Shown: positions 1 through 7,910, numbered from the stretch's first letter. The stretch is DNA of 64,000 bases from Aldehydirespirator sp965116965 (GCA_965116965.1 OZ220743.1:2666001-2730000); one strand, 5' to 3'. Made by a program: numbers and translations. Notes: generated by a model from the letters alone, not told the origin.

Positions 1-183
1 GGCTGGTGGCTGCTCGTACACGCCTCGACTCTGTGGGACAGCCAGCGGCGTGGATGGCATGACAAGGCAGCAGGCACCATCGCCATCTACGTGCCCGCGA
101 CAGCCCCCCAGGGTCATTACCTGCTGGCGAAATGGCAGCGGAAGCTACAGCGACGACTCGACCGTTGGCATTCCGATGACTAG
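1..183 (+). CDS. RDD-family membrane protein, 3' end only
   Basis: The window opens inside this gene, so only the last 60 codons are visible. They carry the C-terminal RDD signature (RRGWHDKAAGTIAI) shared with the other RDD proteins at 1532-1990, 2803-3408, 14050-14742 and 15422-15991. A basic tail follows (LAKWQRKLQRRLDRW). RDD proteins are small multi-pass membrane proteins of mostly unknown function. The T and A of the TAG stop are the target dinucleotide of the IS element that begins here, and the G is the element's first base. The empty site would also have read TAG, so the insertion did not change the protein. It is probably the RDD half of another RTX-RDD pair whose RTX gene lies to the left. 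Confidence 0.75.
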   Translation, partial: GWWLLVHASTLWDSQRRGWHDKAAGTIAIYVPATAPQGHYLLAKWQRKLQRRLDRWHSDD

Positions 184-200
184 TGCTGTGTCGTCGAAAT
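183..200 (+). repeat. IS630 left terminal inverted repeat
   Basis: The sequence GTGCTGTGTCGTCGAAAT abuts the left TA. It pairs with the right end at 1419-1436 (GTGGTCCGTCGCTGAAAT when reverse-complemented). Reverse-complemented, the same end recurs at 54827-54846. Confidence 0.8.
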
Positions 201-209
201 GGCTAGTGG

Positions 210-1319
210 TCACGCGCGTAAGTTCTGTGGCTGTTGGTTTGGGTGGTAGGTCCATTTGAAGGGTTTGGCCCGGTTGTTGTAGTCGTCGATGTAGTCGAGG
301 ATGGCTCCGGCGAGGTCGCTGGTGTGGGCGAACTCGGCTGTGTCGAGGAGTTGTCGGGTGAGGATGGAGAACCACATCTCGATCTGGTTGAGCCAGGATG
401 CGTGGGTGGGGGTGCGGTGCAGGAACACGCGGTGGTGGCCGTCGAGGAACTCCTCGACGGCGGCGGTGCAGTGGGTGGCGAGGTTGTCGACGATGCAGTG
501 CAGCTCGAGGTGGGCGGGCGCCATGGAGTCCAGCTCGGCGAGGAACGCCACGAAGTTGTCCGAGCGGACCGAGTCTGTGGGCGCGGCGACGACTTCGCCG
601 GTGGCGCACTCGAACGCGGCGAACAGTGCCTTGGTGCCGTGGCGGCGGTACTCGAACTCCTGTCGGGCGACCCGCCCGGCGGCGGCGCCGTCGGCGGGCC
701 GCGCCGGGCGGGTCGCGCCGACGCGGCTCTTGGCCTGTATGGCGGTCTTCTCGTCGACGCTGAACACCGCCCAGTTGTCCCGCGGGTCGAGGCACAGCCC
801 GCAGACGTCGGCGGCCTCGGCGTCGAAGTCGGGGTCATGGGAGGCCGTCCACGAGCGCACCTGCTGCGGCTTGAGGCCCATCGAGGTGCAGATCCGCCAC
901 ACCTGCGAGTCCGAGATCGCGATGGCGAGGTCCTCGCGCATGATCCGGCCGACCTCGGGCATCGACATGCGGGCCTTGAGCCGCCGCCCGCCGAGCCGGC
1001 CCGCCTCGGGGGGCCGCGTCGTGATCGTCTTGACCAAAGCCAGCCTCTCCGCGGGCCCATACACGCGCGGCCGGCCCGAGCGCGGCCGGCCCGCGAGCCC
1101 GCCCAGGCCCGCCTCGCCGTAGCGGCGCCGCCACACGTCCACCTGGTTGCGGTTCAGGCCCACCGCCTCACCGATCACCGGAGACGACAGCCCCTCAGCG
1201 GCCATCAGCACCACCTTGGCACGCTGCCAATCCCGCCGCGGCGTCGTCGACGCAGCCACCCGCGCCTCCAGCACCGCCCGATCAGCCTCGCACACCTCCA
1301 AAGTCCTAGGAACAGTCAT
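210..1319 (-). CDS. IS630-family DDE transposase
   Basis: This 369-residue protein should catalyse cut-and-paste transposition into TA sites. An N-terminal helix-turn-helix region (about residues 20-75, containing IGEAVGLNRNQVDVW) precedes a DDE catalytic domain. The three acidic positions are visible in VDEKTAIQ, IVDNLATH and WLNQIEMWF, in the order and spacing expected for IS630 transposases. The length is normal for the family and no frameshift is present, so it looks functional. The start is ATG at 1319, with a short AT-richer leader towards the right end of the element. The stop lies within 30 bp of the left inverted repeat. The intact gene could act in trans on the MITE at 54750-54848. 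Confidence 0.92.
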   Translation of the reverse strand: MTVPRTLEVCEADRAVLEARVAASTTPRRDWQRAKVVLMAAEGLSSPVIGEAVGLNRNQVDVWRRRYGEAGLGGLAGRPRSGRPRVYGPAERLALVKTITTRPPEAGRLGGRRLKARMSMPEVGRIMREDLAIAISDSQVWRICTSMGLKPQQVRSWTASHDPDFDAEAADVCGLCLDPRDNWAVFSVDEKTAIQAKSRVGATRPARPADGAAAGRVARQEFEYRRHGTKALFAAFECATGEVVAAPTDSVRSDNFVAFLAELDSMAPAHLELHCIVDNLATHCTAAVEEFLDGHHRVFLHRTPTHASWLNQIEMWFSILTRQLLDTAEFAHTSDLAGAILDYIDDYNNRAKPFKWTYHPNQQPQNLRA

Positions 1320-1418
1320 AACCCGACCCTAACACAGCCACATGACTACCGCGAGCATGCACTAGGGCAGCGCAGCAGGACCGAGACCCTGCTTGAGAGC
1401 GCTCCGGACGCCCCGATC

Positions 1419-1436
1419 ATTTCAGCGACGGACCAC
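1419..1436 (-). repeat. IS630 right terminal inverted repeat
   Basis: Read on the minus strand from the right TA, the sequence is GTGGTCCGTCGCTGAAAT. It matches 13 of 18 bases of the left end. The first roughly 78 bases inward from this end are reproduced in the MITE at 54750. Confidence 0.8.
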
Positions 1437-1494
1437 TAGGCACCTCGGTCGTCAGGTCGTCAAGCCACAGGCCGGGGCCAACCGAGCTGCACAT

Positions 1495-1990
1495 CTCGAC
1501 GGCGGAAACGGCACCGACTACCTCAACGGCGGTGCTGGCGGTGGCGGTTTGGTATGAGGTTCCGGCCGTCTGCCGGCTGGGCCGGACGTTCGGCAAGAAT
1601 CTCGCTGGCATCGGGATAGTTCGATGCGAGGATCCGGACGCACCGATCGCGGACCCGCGGCCCTGTGACCTCAAACAGAGCATGCTGCGCTGGGCGATCC
1701 CCCACGGCGCCGGTGTGCTGGTCGGGGTCGTGTCGTTGCTGATCGCCATTCCAAAGATGGGGAACTACGGCGGGCTGGTCGGCATGGGCGCGGGCGTGGC
1801 GGCGTGGGCGCTCGTGTACGCGTCGCTGCTGTTCGACAGGAACGGCCGCGGCTGGCACGACAAGGCAGCAGGCACCACCGTCATCAAAGCGCCACGGCAG
1901 CACGCCCCCGTGCAGGGTCACTACCTGCTGGCGAAATGGCAGCGGAGGTGGCAGCGACGGCTCGACCGGCTCGACCGTTCATTCCGATGA
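1495..1990 (+). pseudogene. RTX tail joined out of frame to an RDD gene lacking its 5' part
   Basis: Bases 1495-1557 encode a typical RTX C-terminal block (LDGGNGTDYLNGGAG) and then a stop. From about 1532, in another frame, the sequence encodes the last 152 residues of an RDD protein (VWYEV, FGKNLAGIGIV, RWAIPHGAG, GRGWHDKAAGTTVI). The intact paralogue at 15422-15991 is 189 residues, with its first transmembrane helix and RDD arginine-aspartate motif ahead of the equivalent of VWYEV; those are absent here. The junction therefore looks like a deletion that removed the RTX end and the RDD start. A GTG at 1532 could still initiate the RDD remnant. Its stop overlaps the ATG of the next RTX gene (ATGA at 1987-1990). 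Confidence 0.7.
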
Positions 1991-2806
1991 CCAGACTTCT
2001 CGGGAGCGTCGAACTCGACCGTCGAGACGACAGCCTCGTCGGTGCCACAGGCTGCGCCATCGTCGGAGCCGACACATACGCGGTGGGCTACCCCACAGCG
2101 GTCAAAGTCATCGCCGGCCCCGGCGACGACGCCCTCTACGGAGGCGATGCGACCCTCATCGGCGCGACCGACGGCGACGATCTGCTGTGGGGCGGCTCCG
2201 GAGACGACGCCCTCTACGGCGGCAACGGCAGCGACACACTCTGGGGCGGCGACGGCGCCGACGCGCTCTACGGCAACCGCCGCGACGACAAGCTCTACGG
2301 CGGAGCGGGAGATGACACCGCCGTCGGCGGCGGCGAGAACGACCGGATCTTCGGCGGGCCTGGTGACGACAGCCTCGACGGCCACGCCGGCAACGACACC
2401 CTCTGGGGCGGACCCGGCACCGACGTGCTGCTACGGCGGCAACGGCGACGACACACTCTGGGGCGGCACAGGTGACGACGCCCTCACCGGCGGCGCCGGA
2501 GCCGACAACCTGCACGGAGGCCCAGGCGCCGACGACCTCGACGGCAACACCCAAAACGACACGCTGTGGGGCGGCCCCGGCGCCGACACCCTCAACGGCC
2601 AAGGACATGACGACCAACTCCACGGCGGCCCCGGCGACGACACGCTGCGCGGCGGCGGCTCCAACGATCGCGTCTGGGGCGGGGCGGGTGATGACAGCCT
2701 CGACGGCGGAAACGGCACCGACTACCTCGACGGCGGCGCCGACACCGACGCCTGCACCCGCGGCGACACCACCACCGCATGCGGAACCGAGAGCCGCCGG
2801 CGGTGA
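1987..2806 (+). pseudogene. RTX calcium-binding repeat protein, chimeric and frameshifted
   Basis: The gene starts with ATG at 1987, overlapping the upstream RDD stop by four bases. After about 40 residues it is almost wholly RTX nonapeptides (GGSGDDALYGG, GGDGADALYGN), which bind calcium and fold as a parallel beta roll outside the cell. At about 2430 one extra base relative to the paralogue at 9182-14053 shifts the frame (CTGCTACGG against CTGCGCGG). Dropping one base restores a 272-residue protein ending TTTACGTESRRR. Bases 2079-2121 are identical to 9739-9781, an internal piece of the large paralogue, and are followed directly by repeats found 3.6 kb later in that gene. The copy therefore looks like an internally deleted derivative. 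There is no signal peptide. Confidence 0.75.
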
Positions 2807-3408
2807 CCGAACACGGCGGGTGGCAGCCCGCCGGCGCGAAGAGGCGGGCCGCCGCACGAGCGATCGACGCGGCCGTCACGGTCGTGTTGGCGTTCGTGGT
2901 GATGATGGCTGCGGGCATGCTCGCGGTGGCTGTGTCGCTCTCTGTGGACGGCTGGAGCGGCGACCGCGACACGTTCTGGCTGGTGCTGTTCATGGTGCCC
3001 GCGCTGGTTCCGGTGGCCGGCTCCGAGGTGATTGCTATAGCTCGGCGGGGCCAGACCCTGGGCAAGAAGGCTATGGGCCTGCGGGTCGTGGTGTGGGACG
3101 AGGACGCGGCTGCGCCCGCGGGCGGCGCCGGGGGTCTCGGCGCCGCGTGCAGCATCGAGCGCTGGGCGGTTCCCCACGGCGCTGGAGTGCTGACGGGTGT
3201 GGTGGCCGGCGCCGCGACGGCCCCGATGATCGGCGGCTACGGCGTCCTCGTGGGTGCGGACATGTGGCTGGTCGTGTCGGCGGTCATATGCCTCTCAGCG
3301 CTGGGCGACCCCCACCGCCGCGGCTGGCACGACAAAGCCGCCGGCACCGTCGTCGTCGAGGCAGCACCGGGAGCAGCCACCACCCCAGCGCGAAGACCCG
3401 ACCGATGA
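2803..3408 (+). CDS. RDD-family membrane protein paired with RTX gene
   Basis: This is a 201-residue RDD protein if started at GTG 2803, which overlaps the RTX stop as GTGA. ATG 2779 in the same frame is the alternative. It shows the first RDD block (KRRAAARAIDAAV), hydrophobic helices near residues 20-45 and 55-80, the central block GQTLGKKAMGLRVV, then RWAVPHGAG, a further hydrophobic pair, and the terminal RRGWHDKAAGTVVV. The C-terminal tail is soluble and proline-rich. The overlap implies translational coupling to the RTX gene. Bases 2637-2833 are nearly identical to 13884-14080, so the 3' end of RTX plus the RDD start was duplicated recently or is being homogenised. The biochemical role is unknown. 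Confidence 0.82.
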   Translation: MTEHGGWQPAGAKRRAAARAIDAAVTVVLAFVVMMAAGMLAVAVSLSVDGWSGDRDTFWLVLFMVPALVPVAGSEVIAIARRGQTLGKKAMGLRVVVWDEDAAAPAGGAGGLGAACSIERWAVPHGAGVLTGVVAGAATAPMIGGYGVLVGADMWLVVSAVICLSALGDPHRRGWHDKAAGTVVVEAAPGAATTPARRPDR

Positions 3409-3460
3409 GACGCAGCACCTCAACGAGCCTCGGGTCCCCACCGCGGCCAGGCGCGGCGTC

Positions 3461-4087
3461 ATGGCGGTCATGATGTGTGCCGCGGTGGCGGGCGGCGCGC
3501 TGGTCGGCGGCGCAGCGTTCGCGGCGATCGAAGTCGTGCCGAGCATCTTCAGTTCCGAAATCGACAAATACGACGAAGCCACCCGACAGCGCCATGACTT
3601 CGGCCAGCGCGTCGGCCCCGACGGCGACGCATGCTGGCTCGAAGGCCCGAACCGCAGCGGCACCGTGTTCTGTGATCTGGAGTCGATCGGCAGACTCCAC
3701 TGGGACACCGGCGATGTGAAGGTCTCGGGTCCGTGGGAAATCCACATCGGCTCGGGGTACATGTGCGTGGACTACAGGCCTCGGCGCTGGGAGTGGAGCC
3801 CCGAAGTGCCGCCCCGCCCCGCACACTCCCCACAAAAGGCCGACCTCGAGGAAATCGTGATCGGCGACGGGTTCGCGTGCGGGCACACGTCGGGTCACCC
3901 GTGGGCGGTGATCTGCTGGACCGTCGGCGTGGACCAGCCGACCTACCAGCAGCACAGCCACCCGCTCGGTGATCGCTCTGGTTGGTCCTTGAAGCACGCC
4001 GGCGACGACAGCTTCCACATCGAAGAGACCCAGGAGGATGGAACCACCCAGGGCATGTGGCTTCCCGCGTTCACCGGAGACGAATAG
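3461..4087 (+). CDS. Exported or membrane-anchored cysteine-containing protein, unknown
   Basis: I do not recognise this family. The 208-residue product begins with a hydrophobic alanine/glycine-rich segment (residues 3-25, MMCAAVAGGALVGGAAFAAI), consistent with a signal peptide or N-terminal anchor. The remainder is polar, with cysteines in DACWLEGP, TVFCDLES, YMCVDYR, FACGHTSG and VICWTVG. Their regular scatter suggests disulfides in an exported domain of regulator-of-chromosome-condensation or beta-propeller-like character, but this is only an impression. It lies 52 bp after the RDD gene on the same strand and is probably its operon partner. The frame stays open upstream of 3461 without a better start. 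Confidence 0.55.
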   Translation: MAVMMCAAVAGGALVGGAAFAAIEVVPSIFSSEIDKYDEATRQRHDFGQRVGPDGDACWLEGPNRSGTVFCDLESIGRLHWDTGDVKVSGPWEIHIGSGYMCVDYRPRRWEWSPEVPPRPAHSPQKADLEEIVIGDGFACGHTSGHPWAVICWTVGVDQPTYQQHSHPLGDRSGWSLKHAGDDSFHIEETQEDGTTQGMWLPAFTGDE

Positions 4088-4299
4088 ACGTAGCCGGTGG
4101 ACGTGCCGACACTTGCTAGCGACCCCGGGCACATCATGACGACGCGACCACCGCCGCCAACCGCCGACACTGCCCCCACATCGCACAGACAGCGACCACC
4201 GACGACCCCGCCGACACAGCATCGACGTCGGCACAGCCAACAGACACTTCGGCCTCGCCATCTTGTCCAAACCCCCTCCTCGACAAAAACTGGTCCCAG

Positions 4300-4440
4300 C
4301 GAACGGGGAATCACCACACCCACGAACGGGGAATCTCAAGAAAGGGCAAGAAAACGCCTTGGTATTCCAACGGATTCTGAGGTATGGATCGGCCCACTAG
4401 GGGTCGATCCGAACCTAGAGGGTTCATCGATCCAAACCAA
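4300..4440 (+). repeat. 141-bp direct repeat, left copy (flanks AbiE locus)
   Basis: This stretch matches 6615-6754 at roughly 85-90 percent. Both copies contain two CGAACGGGGAA(T/C)C boxes about 23 bp apart and a hairpin with arms GGATCGGCCC and GGGTCGATCC around a 6-base loop (4387-4412 here). The two copies bracket the AbiE toxin-antitoxin genes. No gene is visible in 4088-4299, which is low-complexity and proline-codon-rich. Confidence 0.75.
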
Positions 4441-4459
4441 CACAGGATGCAGCCGTGGT

Positions 4460-4580
4460 GGGGTTCGAGGCGGGCTGCTTTGCATGTGCCGGGTTCGAGG
4501 CCGCCCTTGTCGCGGGCGGTCCCGAACGGCGACTCGACGGCGTTGCGCTGGTTCATGATCTTGGTGTGGTCAGGTGTGCC
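4460..4580 (-). pseudogene. Fragment of transposase-like ORF (second partial copy)
   Basis: Read on the minus strand, this 121-bp piece encodes KIMNQRNAVESPFGTARDKG, then GLEPGTCKAARLEPH, in one frame. The same sequence, with one extra base, is at 7383-7504 inside the longer remnant at 6916-7910. The RNAVE motif resembles the region of the third acidic residue in DDE transposases. The fragment is joined directly to the end of the 141-bp repeat, whereas about 630 bp separate the two in the right-hand copy. The left copy is therefore a deletion product. The 80 bp from here to 4659 show nothing recognisable. Confidence 0.55.
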
Positions 4581-4658
4581 TTCTGGCCTAAGGCCCCAAG
4601 GCCGCCGCTGGCGTCGATGCCCAGCCCGCGCGCCTGCATCCCGGCGGGAGCGAACTCC

Positions 4659-5777
4659 CTAGATGATCCCCTGAGCGGAGTGGACCATGTCGCACACGTC
4701 GTCCCAGGACGGCAGGTGGCCGTATACCACCGGGCGCAGGCTCAGGTACTGCGCTTCGAGTGTCGAATGCTCGAGGGTTCCCGGCGTCCATGAACGCAAC
4801 GTGTCATAGCCCTCCGGTGGCCGGTCTCGCTCGGGGCGCGTGATCCGCAGTTTCTCGCGCAGCTTCCGTTCTTGCTCCTTGGTCCGTTCGACGGTGGCAG
4901 CGAAACCGTCCGTGTCGAGCATGTTGTTGACTCGCAGCCATTTGATGAGGCAGTAGATGTCGTAGTGGTCACGGATCCGCGCGACCATCTGGTCGAGGGC
5001 CTTGACGCCCTGGGTTGGGACTAGTCCCTCTCGCCAGCACACGGCGTCGAGCTTGTCGGCCAGCACTTGTTGGGGGTGGGTGCCCAAGATGGTCCGGGGA
5101 AGCAGGTCGCTCGGCACCGGCGGCCCGAGGGGCTGGCTCTGGCTGTTCGCCACTCGACCCATGTAGGGCATCCCGTCCATTTCGATCAGATGTTCTTTGG
5201 GGGCGTCCCGCAAGCCCTTGTCGGACTTGACGACCGGTCGCCCCCCTTGCGATGGGGGCAGCACCGACGGGTACTGGTAGCGCACCGTGCGGAAAAAGTT
5301 GCCGCCGCCGTTGGGGTCGCGCTTGCCCTCGATGCCCAGGTTCTGCTCAACGTTGGCCTGGCATTCCTCCATCAGGCGCTTGCCCCAGTTGGACTTGCAC
5401 GCGTCGGCGCCGTCAACGAACGTCACGTTGATGTCCACATCCTCTGAGAGCCGTTCGGTGATCCCCACCAGCGACAGCAGCGACCCGCCGCCCATGGAGG
5501 TGTAGCTGCCCGGGTACCTCTCGCTGCTCATGATCAGCTCGGTAGCCACCTGGCACATCCAGTAGTCCCGCTCCACCAGGTACTCGTCGAGGCCCCCGGC
5601 AGCCGCCGAGTCCCTCAACAGGTCACGGAACTTCTGTTCGTCGTCACGCGCCAAGGGCCTCCCCAACGGCGGAAGATCGCCGTGAGCAGGCTGGTCGGGG
5701 AGCTCACCCTGGGTGAACCGCCCCCCGACGGCCTCCCCGTTGCTGCGGGCGCCCTTGTCTTCGCGGCGTTGCGGCAT
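4659..5777 (-). CDS. abiEii: AbiEii-family nucleotidyltransferase toxin
   Basis: This 372-residue protein belongs to the nucleotidyltransferase toxins of type IV toxin-antitoxin (AbiE) systems, known for phage abortive infection and plasmid or island stabilisation. The diagnostic first motif is clear: GGGSLLSLVGITERLSEDVD, i.e. G-S followed by an acidic D-x-D pair (about residues 85-110). The later family blocks VLADKLDAVCWRE and RDHYDIYCLIKWL are also present. The ATG at 5777 lies 14 bp downstream of the antitoxin stop, so the two form one transcription unit. The frame is open further upstream, but only over the antitoxin gene in another frame. The stop falls 80 bp from a transposase-like fragment. 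The gene is intact. Confidence 0.85.
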   Translation of the reverse strand: MPQRREDKGARSNGEAVGGRFTQGELPDQPAHGDLPPLGRPLARDDEQKFRDLLRDSAAAGGLDEYLVERDYWMCQVATELIMSSERYPGSYTSMGGGSLLSLVGITERLSEDVDINVTFVDGADACKSNWGKRLMEECQANVEQNLGIEGKRDPNGGGNFFRTVRYQYPSVLPPSQGGRPVVKSDKGLRDAPKEHLIEMDGMPYMGRVANSQSQPLGPPVPSDLLPRTILGTHPQQVLADKLDAVCWREGLVPTQGVKALDQMVARIRDHYDIYCLIKWLRVNNMLDTDGFAATVERTKEQERKLREKLRITRPERDRPPEGYDTLRSWTPGTLEHSTLEAQYLSLRPVVYGHLPSWDDVCDMVHSAQGII

Positions 5778-5791
5778 CTCCCAGCACCCGC

Positions 5792-6502
5792 TCAGGCGCT
5801 CCGTGCGGTGAGTTCGCCGCTGGGTTGCGGCACCGCAGCCTGTGCGGCGGCCCGCTCGCTGTCGGCCATGACCTCCACCAGGTCCGCGACCCGTGAACGG
5901 AACAGGCTGCGTCCGCTCTTGGGATTCTCGTTGGCTGCGACCATCTCGAACACCTCCGAGCGAGGCAGCTTCTCTCCGTCCTCTGCTCGCTCGTCCAGGC
6001 GGGCCAGGGTGAGGCGCAGGGCCCTGTCCCAGTCGATCTCGCACCATCTGTCGAAACCGATGACCGCTTCGAGGTAGGTGGCTTCCAGGCGGGTCAGCCT
6101 GCGCCGGGTCAAGTTCCGTCGAGAACGGATGGTGATCCTGGGGTGCGGATGACGCTGCGCGGGCTCGCCGGGCACCGCGAACTCCAGGTACTGCAACGCG
6201 ATCTGGTCGCTCCATCCGACGATGTTCGCGCCGTGCCACCCCAGCGCAGCCGCGTGGGGGCCTGCCATCTCCCACCCGATCAAGCTCCAGCTCGGAGGGT
6301 GGACCTTCCCGGTGAAGCTGCTCGCCCGTGACGGCTTCCAATACAGGTTCGGGGCGACCTTCATCACCAGCGCAGGCTCCTTGGAGGCTGCACGGCTCAA
6401 GAACGAGCGCACAGCACCACGCGAACAGCCCGGCACGTCAGACGTGCGAAAGAAGCTCTCCGGAGCCAACTGCTCCAACCACATGGAAGCCTCCGACGCC
6501 AT
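5792..6502 (-). CDS. abiEi: AbiEi-type antitoxin of the AbiE module
   Basis: The 236-residue protein precedes the toxin in the same operon, the standard antitoxin-first order. Its N-terminus (SMWLEQLAPESFFRTSDV, then SRGAVRSFLSRA) looks like the winged-helix region that AbiEi antitoxins use to bind their own promoter. The following part (LYWKPSRASSF, HGANIVGWSD, RRRLTRLEATYLEAV) fits the antitoxin C-terminal domain. I chose ATG 6502 because an open frame upstream to 6610 has no ribosome site and because a well-spaced promoter ends seven bases before this ATG. The protein is expected to repress the operon. Family assignment is by context and pattern rather than by a unique motif. Confidence 0.75.
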   Translation of the reverse strand: MASEASMWLEQLAPESFFRTSDVPGCSRGAVRSFLSRAASKEPALVMKVAPNLYWKPSRASSFTGKVHPPSWSLIGWEMAGPHAAALGWHGANIVGWSDQIALQYLEFAVPGEPAQRHPHPRITIRSRRNLTRRRLTRLEATYLEAVIGFDRWCEIDWDRALRLTLARLDERAEDGEKLPRSEVFEMVAANENPKSGRSLFRSRVADLVEVMADSERAAAQAAVPQPSGELTARSA

Positions 6503-6509
6503 GAGTGCA

Positions 6510-6538
6510 ACTATACCACAGCACGTTTTCGGGGACAA
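6510..6538 (-). promoter_or_regulatory. Predicted leaderless promoter of the AbiE operon
   Basis: On the minus strand TTGTCC (6533-6538) and TATAGT (6510-6515) are separated by exactly 17 bases. The -10 box ends seven bases before the antitoxin ATG, and no Shine-Dalgarno sequence intervenes. Transcription would start at or next to the start codon, giving a leaderless mRNA as is common in actinobacteria. Confidence 0.6.
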
Positions 6539-6614
6539 CTTCGCAGTCGAGTGTTGGTGGGCTCCACCCGCCGTGAAAGGCAGGACCGATAAGACACGAC
6601 ACAGTCGCACCTGC

Positions 6615-6754
6615 CGAACGGGGAACCACTACCCCCACGAACGGGGAATCTCCAGAACGGGCAAGAAGCGCCTTGGCATTCCAACGGAATCTGAGGTATG
6701 GATCGGCCCACCGGGGGTCGATCCGAACCTCAAGGGTTCATCGATCCGAACCAA
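6615..6754 (+). repeat. 140-bp direct repeat, right copy (flanks AbiE locus)
   Basis: This is the partner of 4300-4440, containing the same paired CGAACGGGGAA boxes and the GGATCGGCCC / GGGTCGATCC hairpin. Together the copies enclose about 2.2 kb carrying the AbiE genes. The stretch 6503-6915 contains no gene apart from this repeat and the hairpin at 6864-6896. Confidence 0.75.
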
Positions 6755-6863
6755 GGCAAGACGCGGCCTTCTTGGGGCACGGTGGCAGCCATTGACCCGG
6801 TTTGGCGGCCGGAGGATGTCGTTGGATACTTAGCTGGGCGGTGCTGAGGTGCGCGTGGGCGCG

Positions 6864-6896
6864 GCGAAGCTGACGGCGTGGGACCGTCAGCTTCGC
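6864..6896. terminator. Perfect 13-bp stem hairpin, probable terminator
   Basis: The arms GCGAAGCTGACGG and CCGTCAGCTTCGC pair perfectly around a seven-base loop. The hairpin starts 20 bp after the stop of the minus-strand transposase-like remnant (6916), where a terminator would lie. Neither side has a T-run, so it would be a U-less terminator of the type common in high-GC actinobacteria. Confidence 0.55.
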
Positions 6897-6915
6897 TGTC
6901 AGGGGCGGCGACTTG

Positions 6916-7910
6916 CTATGGGGGTGGCCTTGGGCGCTTGTGGCCGGTGGCGACTGATCCGCCACTGTCATCGGGTCTGCGGGTCGCTGCCTGAGGTAGT
7001 TCGGGAGGATCTGGGACTGGCTTCTCGCCCGCGGGAGCGGCTTCGTCGGGCTGAGCTTCGTGGGTGGCTTCGGTCTCGTCGGTCTGCTCGGCCTCGATCA
7101 TCGTGGTCGCGTCGGCGGGCTCAGTCTCGACTGGTTCGGCCTCGTTGACGGGCTCGACCCGCTCGGCCTCGGGCTGGGCGTCATCGGCGGACCCGGCCTG
7201 ATTGACGGGCTCGAGTGTGTCGTCGGTCGCTTCGGTGTCATCGACTGGCGCGTCTATGTCTTGAGGGTGGGTGCCTTGTTGCTGTCGGTGTCGCTTCAGC
7301 AGCCCTTGGACTTCTTTGATTTCTTGGTCCATTGTCGTTTGGAGGTTCATCACGACAAAGGTGAAGAGTGCTGAGAGGGCGTGGGGTTCGAGGCGGGCTG
7401 CTTTGCATGTGCCGGGTTCGAGGCCGTCCTTTGTCGCGGGCGGTCCCCAACGGCGACTCGACGGCGTTGCGCTGGTTCAGGATCTTGGTGTGGTCGGGTG
7501 TGCCGTACGCGGGACTCTGGAACGTCGGCAGGTCTTCGATGGTGACGGTGACGGTGCCGTCGCAGCACTCGGTGACTGCGTCCTTTGATGTGGATCGGCT
7601 TGTCGGCGGCGATGGTCGCCGGGGCGGGGAAGTTCATGTGGACCTGGTCGCCGGCTCGGCGCCGCGGGATCGTGTACGTACCCAACTTGCGGGAGAAGTC
7701 CATGTCGGAGATCAGGTGCAGTGCCTTCATCGCGATGTCGCGTGTGCGCTCGGCCAACATGGCGCCGACCGGTCCGGTGTCGGCGTTAGCGGCGGCCCAT
7801 GGGCGAATCGGCCGAGCCGACCGGCAGCGACATCGGCGCGCCGCCTTCTCGACGCGGCTGTGGTCCAGCCGTCTATAGCAGCACAGCCGCTGCATCTCCT
7901 CTACACGCAT
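6916..7910 (-). pseudogene. Decayed transposase-like gene with acidic tail
   Basis: Minus-strand coding sequence is recognisable but broken. The first part encodes MKALHLISDMDFSRKLGTYT and FPAPATIAADKPIHIKG. Another frame then continues TVTVTIEDLPTFQSPAYGTP and KILNQRNAVESPLG. One extra base at about 7427 (against the copy at 4460-4580) shifts the frame again before the tail, which begins MMNLQTTMDQEIKEVQGLL and runs on as 140 residues rich in E, D, P and T. RNAVES resembles the third acidic motif of DDE transposases. I cannot name the IS family. At least two frame changes make it non-functional. Confidence 0.5.

Larger units (their letters stand above)
181..1438. mobile_element. IS630-family insertion sequence with TA target duplication
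   Basis: The element runs between two TA dinucleotides (181-182 and 1437-1438), the expected target duplication of the IS630/Tc1 group. Its ends at 183-200 and 1419-1436 are imperfect inverted repeats (13 of 18 positions match) beginning GTG and ending in GAAAT. It carries one complete transposase gene on the minus strand. About 100 bp of non-coding sequence separates the transposase start from the right end. A 99-bp sequence at 54750-54848 is built from both ends of this element and supports these boundaries. Confidence 0.88.

Noticed and set aside
4097..4558. Plus-strand open frame of 153 codons between the secreted protein and AbiE
   Set aside because: It is composed of proline/threonine/arginine low-complexity sequence and crosses the 141-bp repeat and a transposase fragment; no ribosome site or domain.
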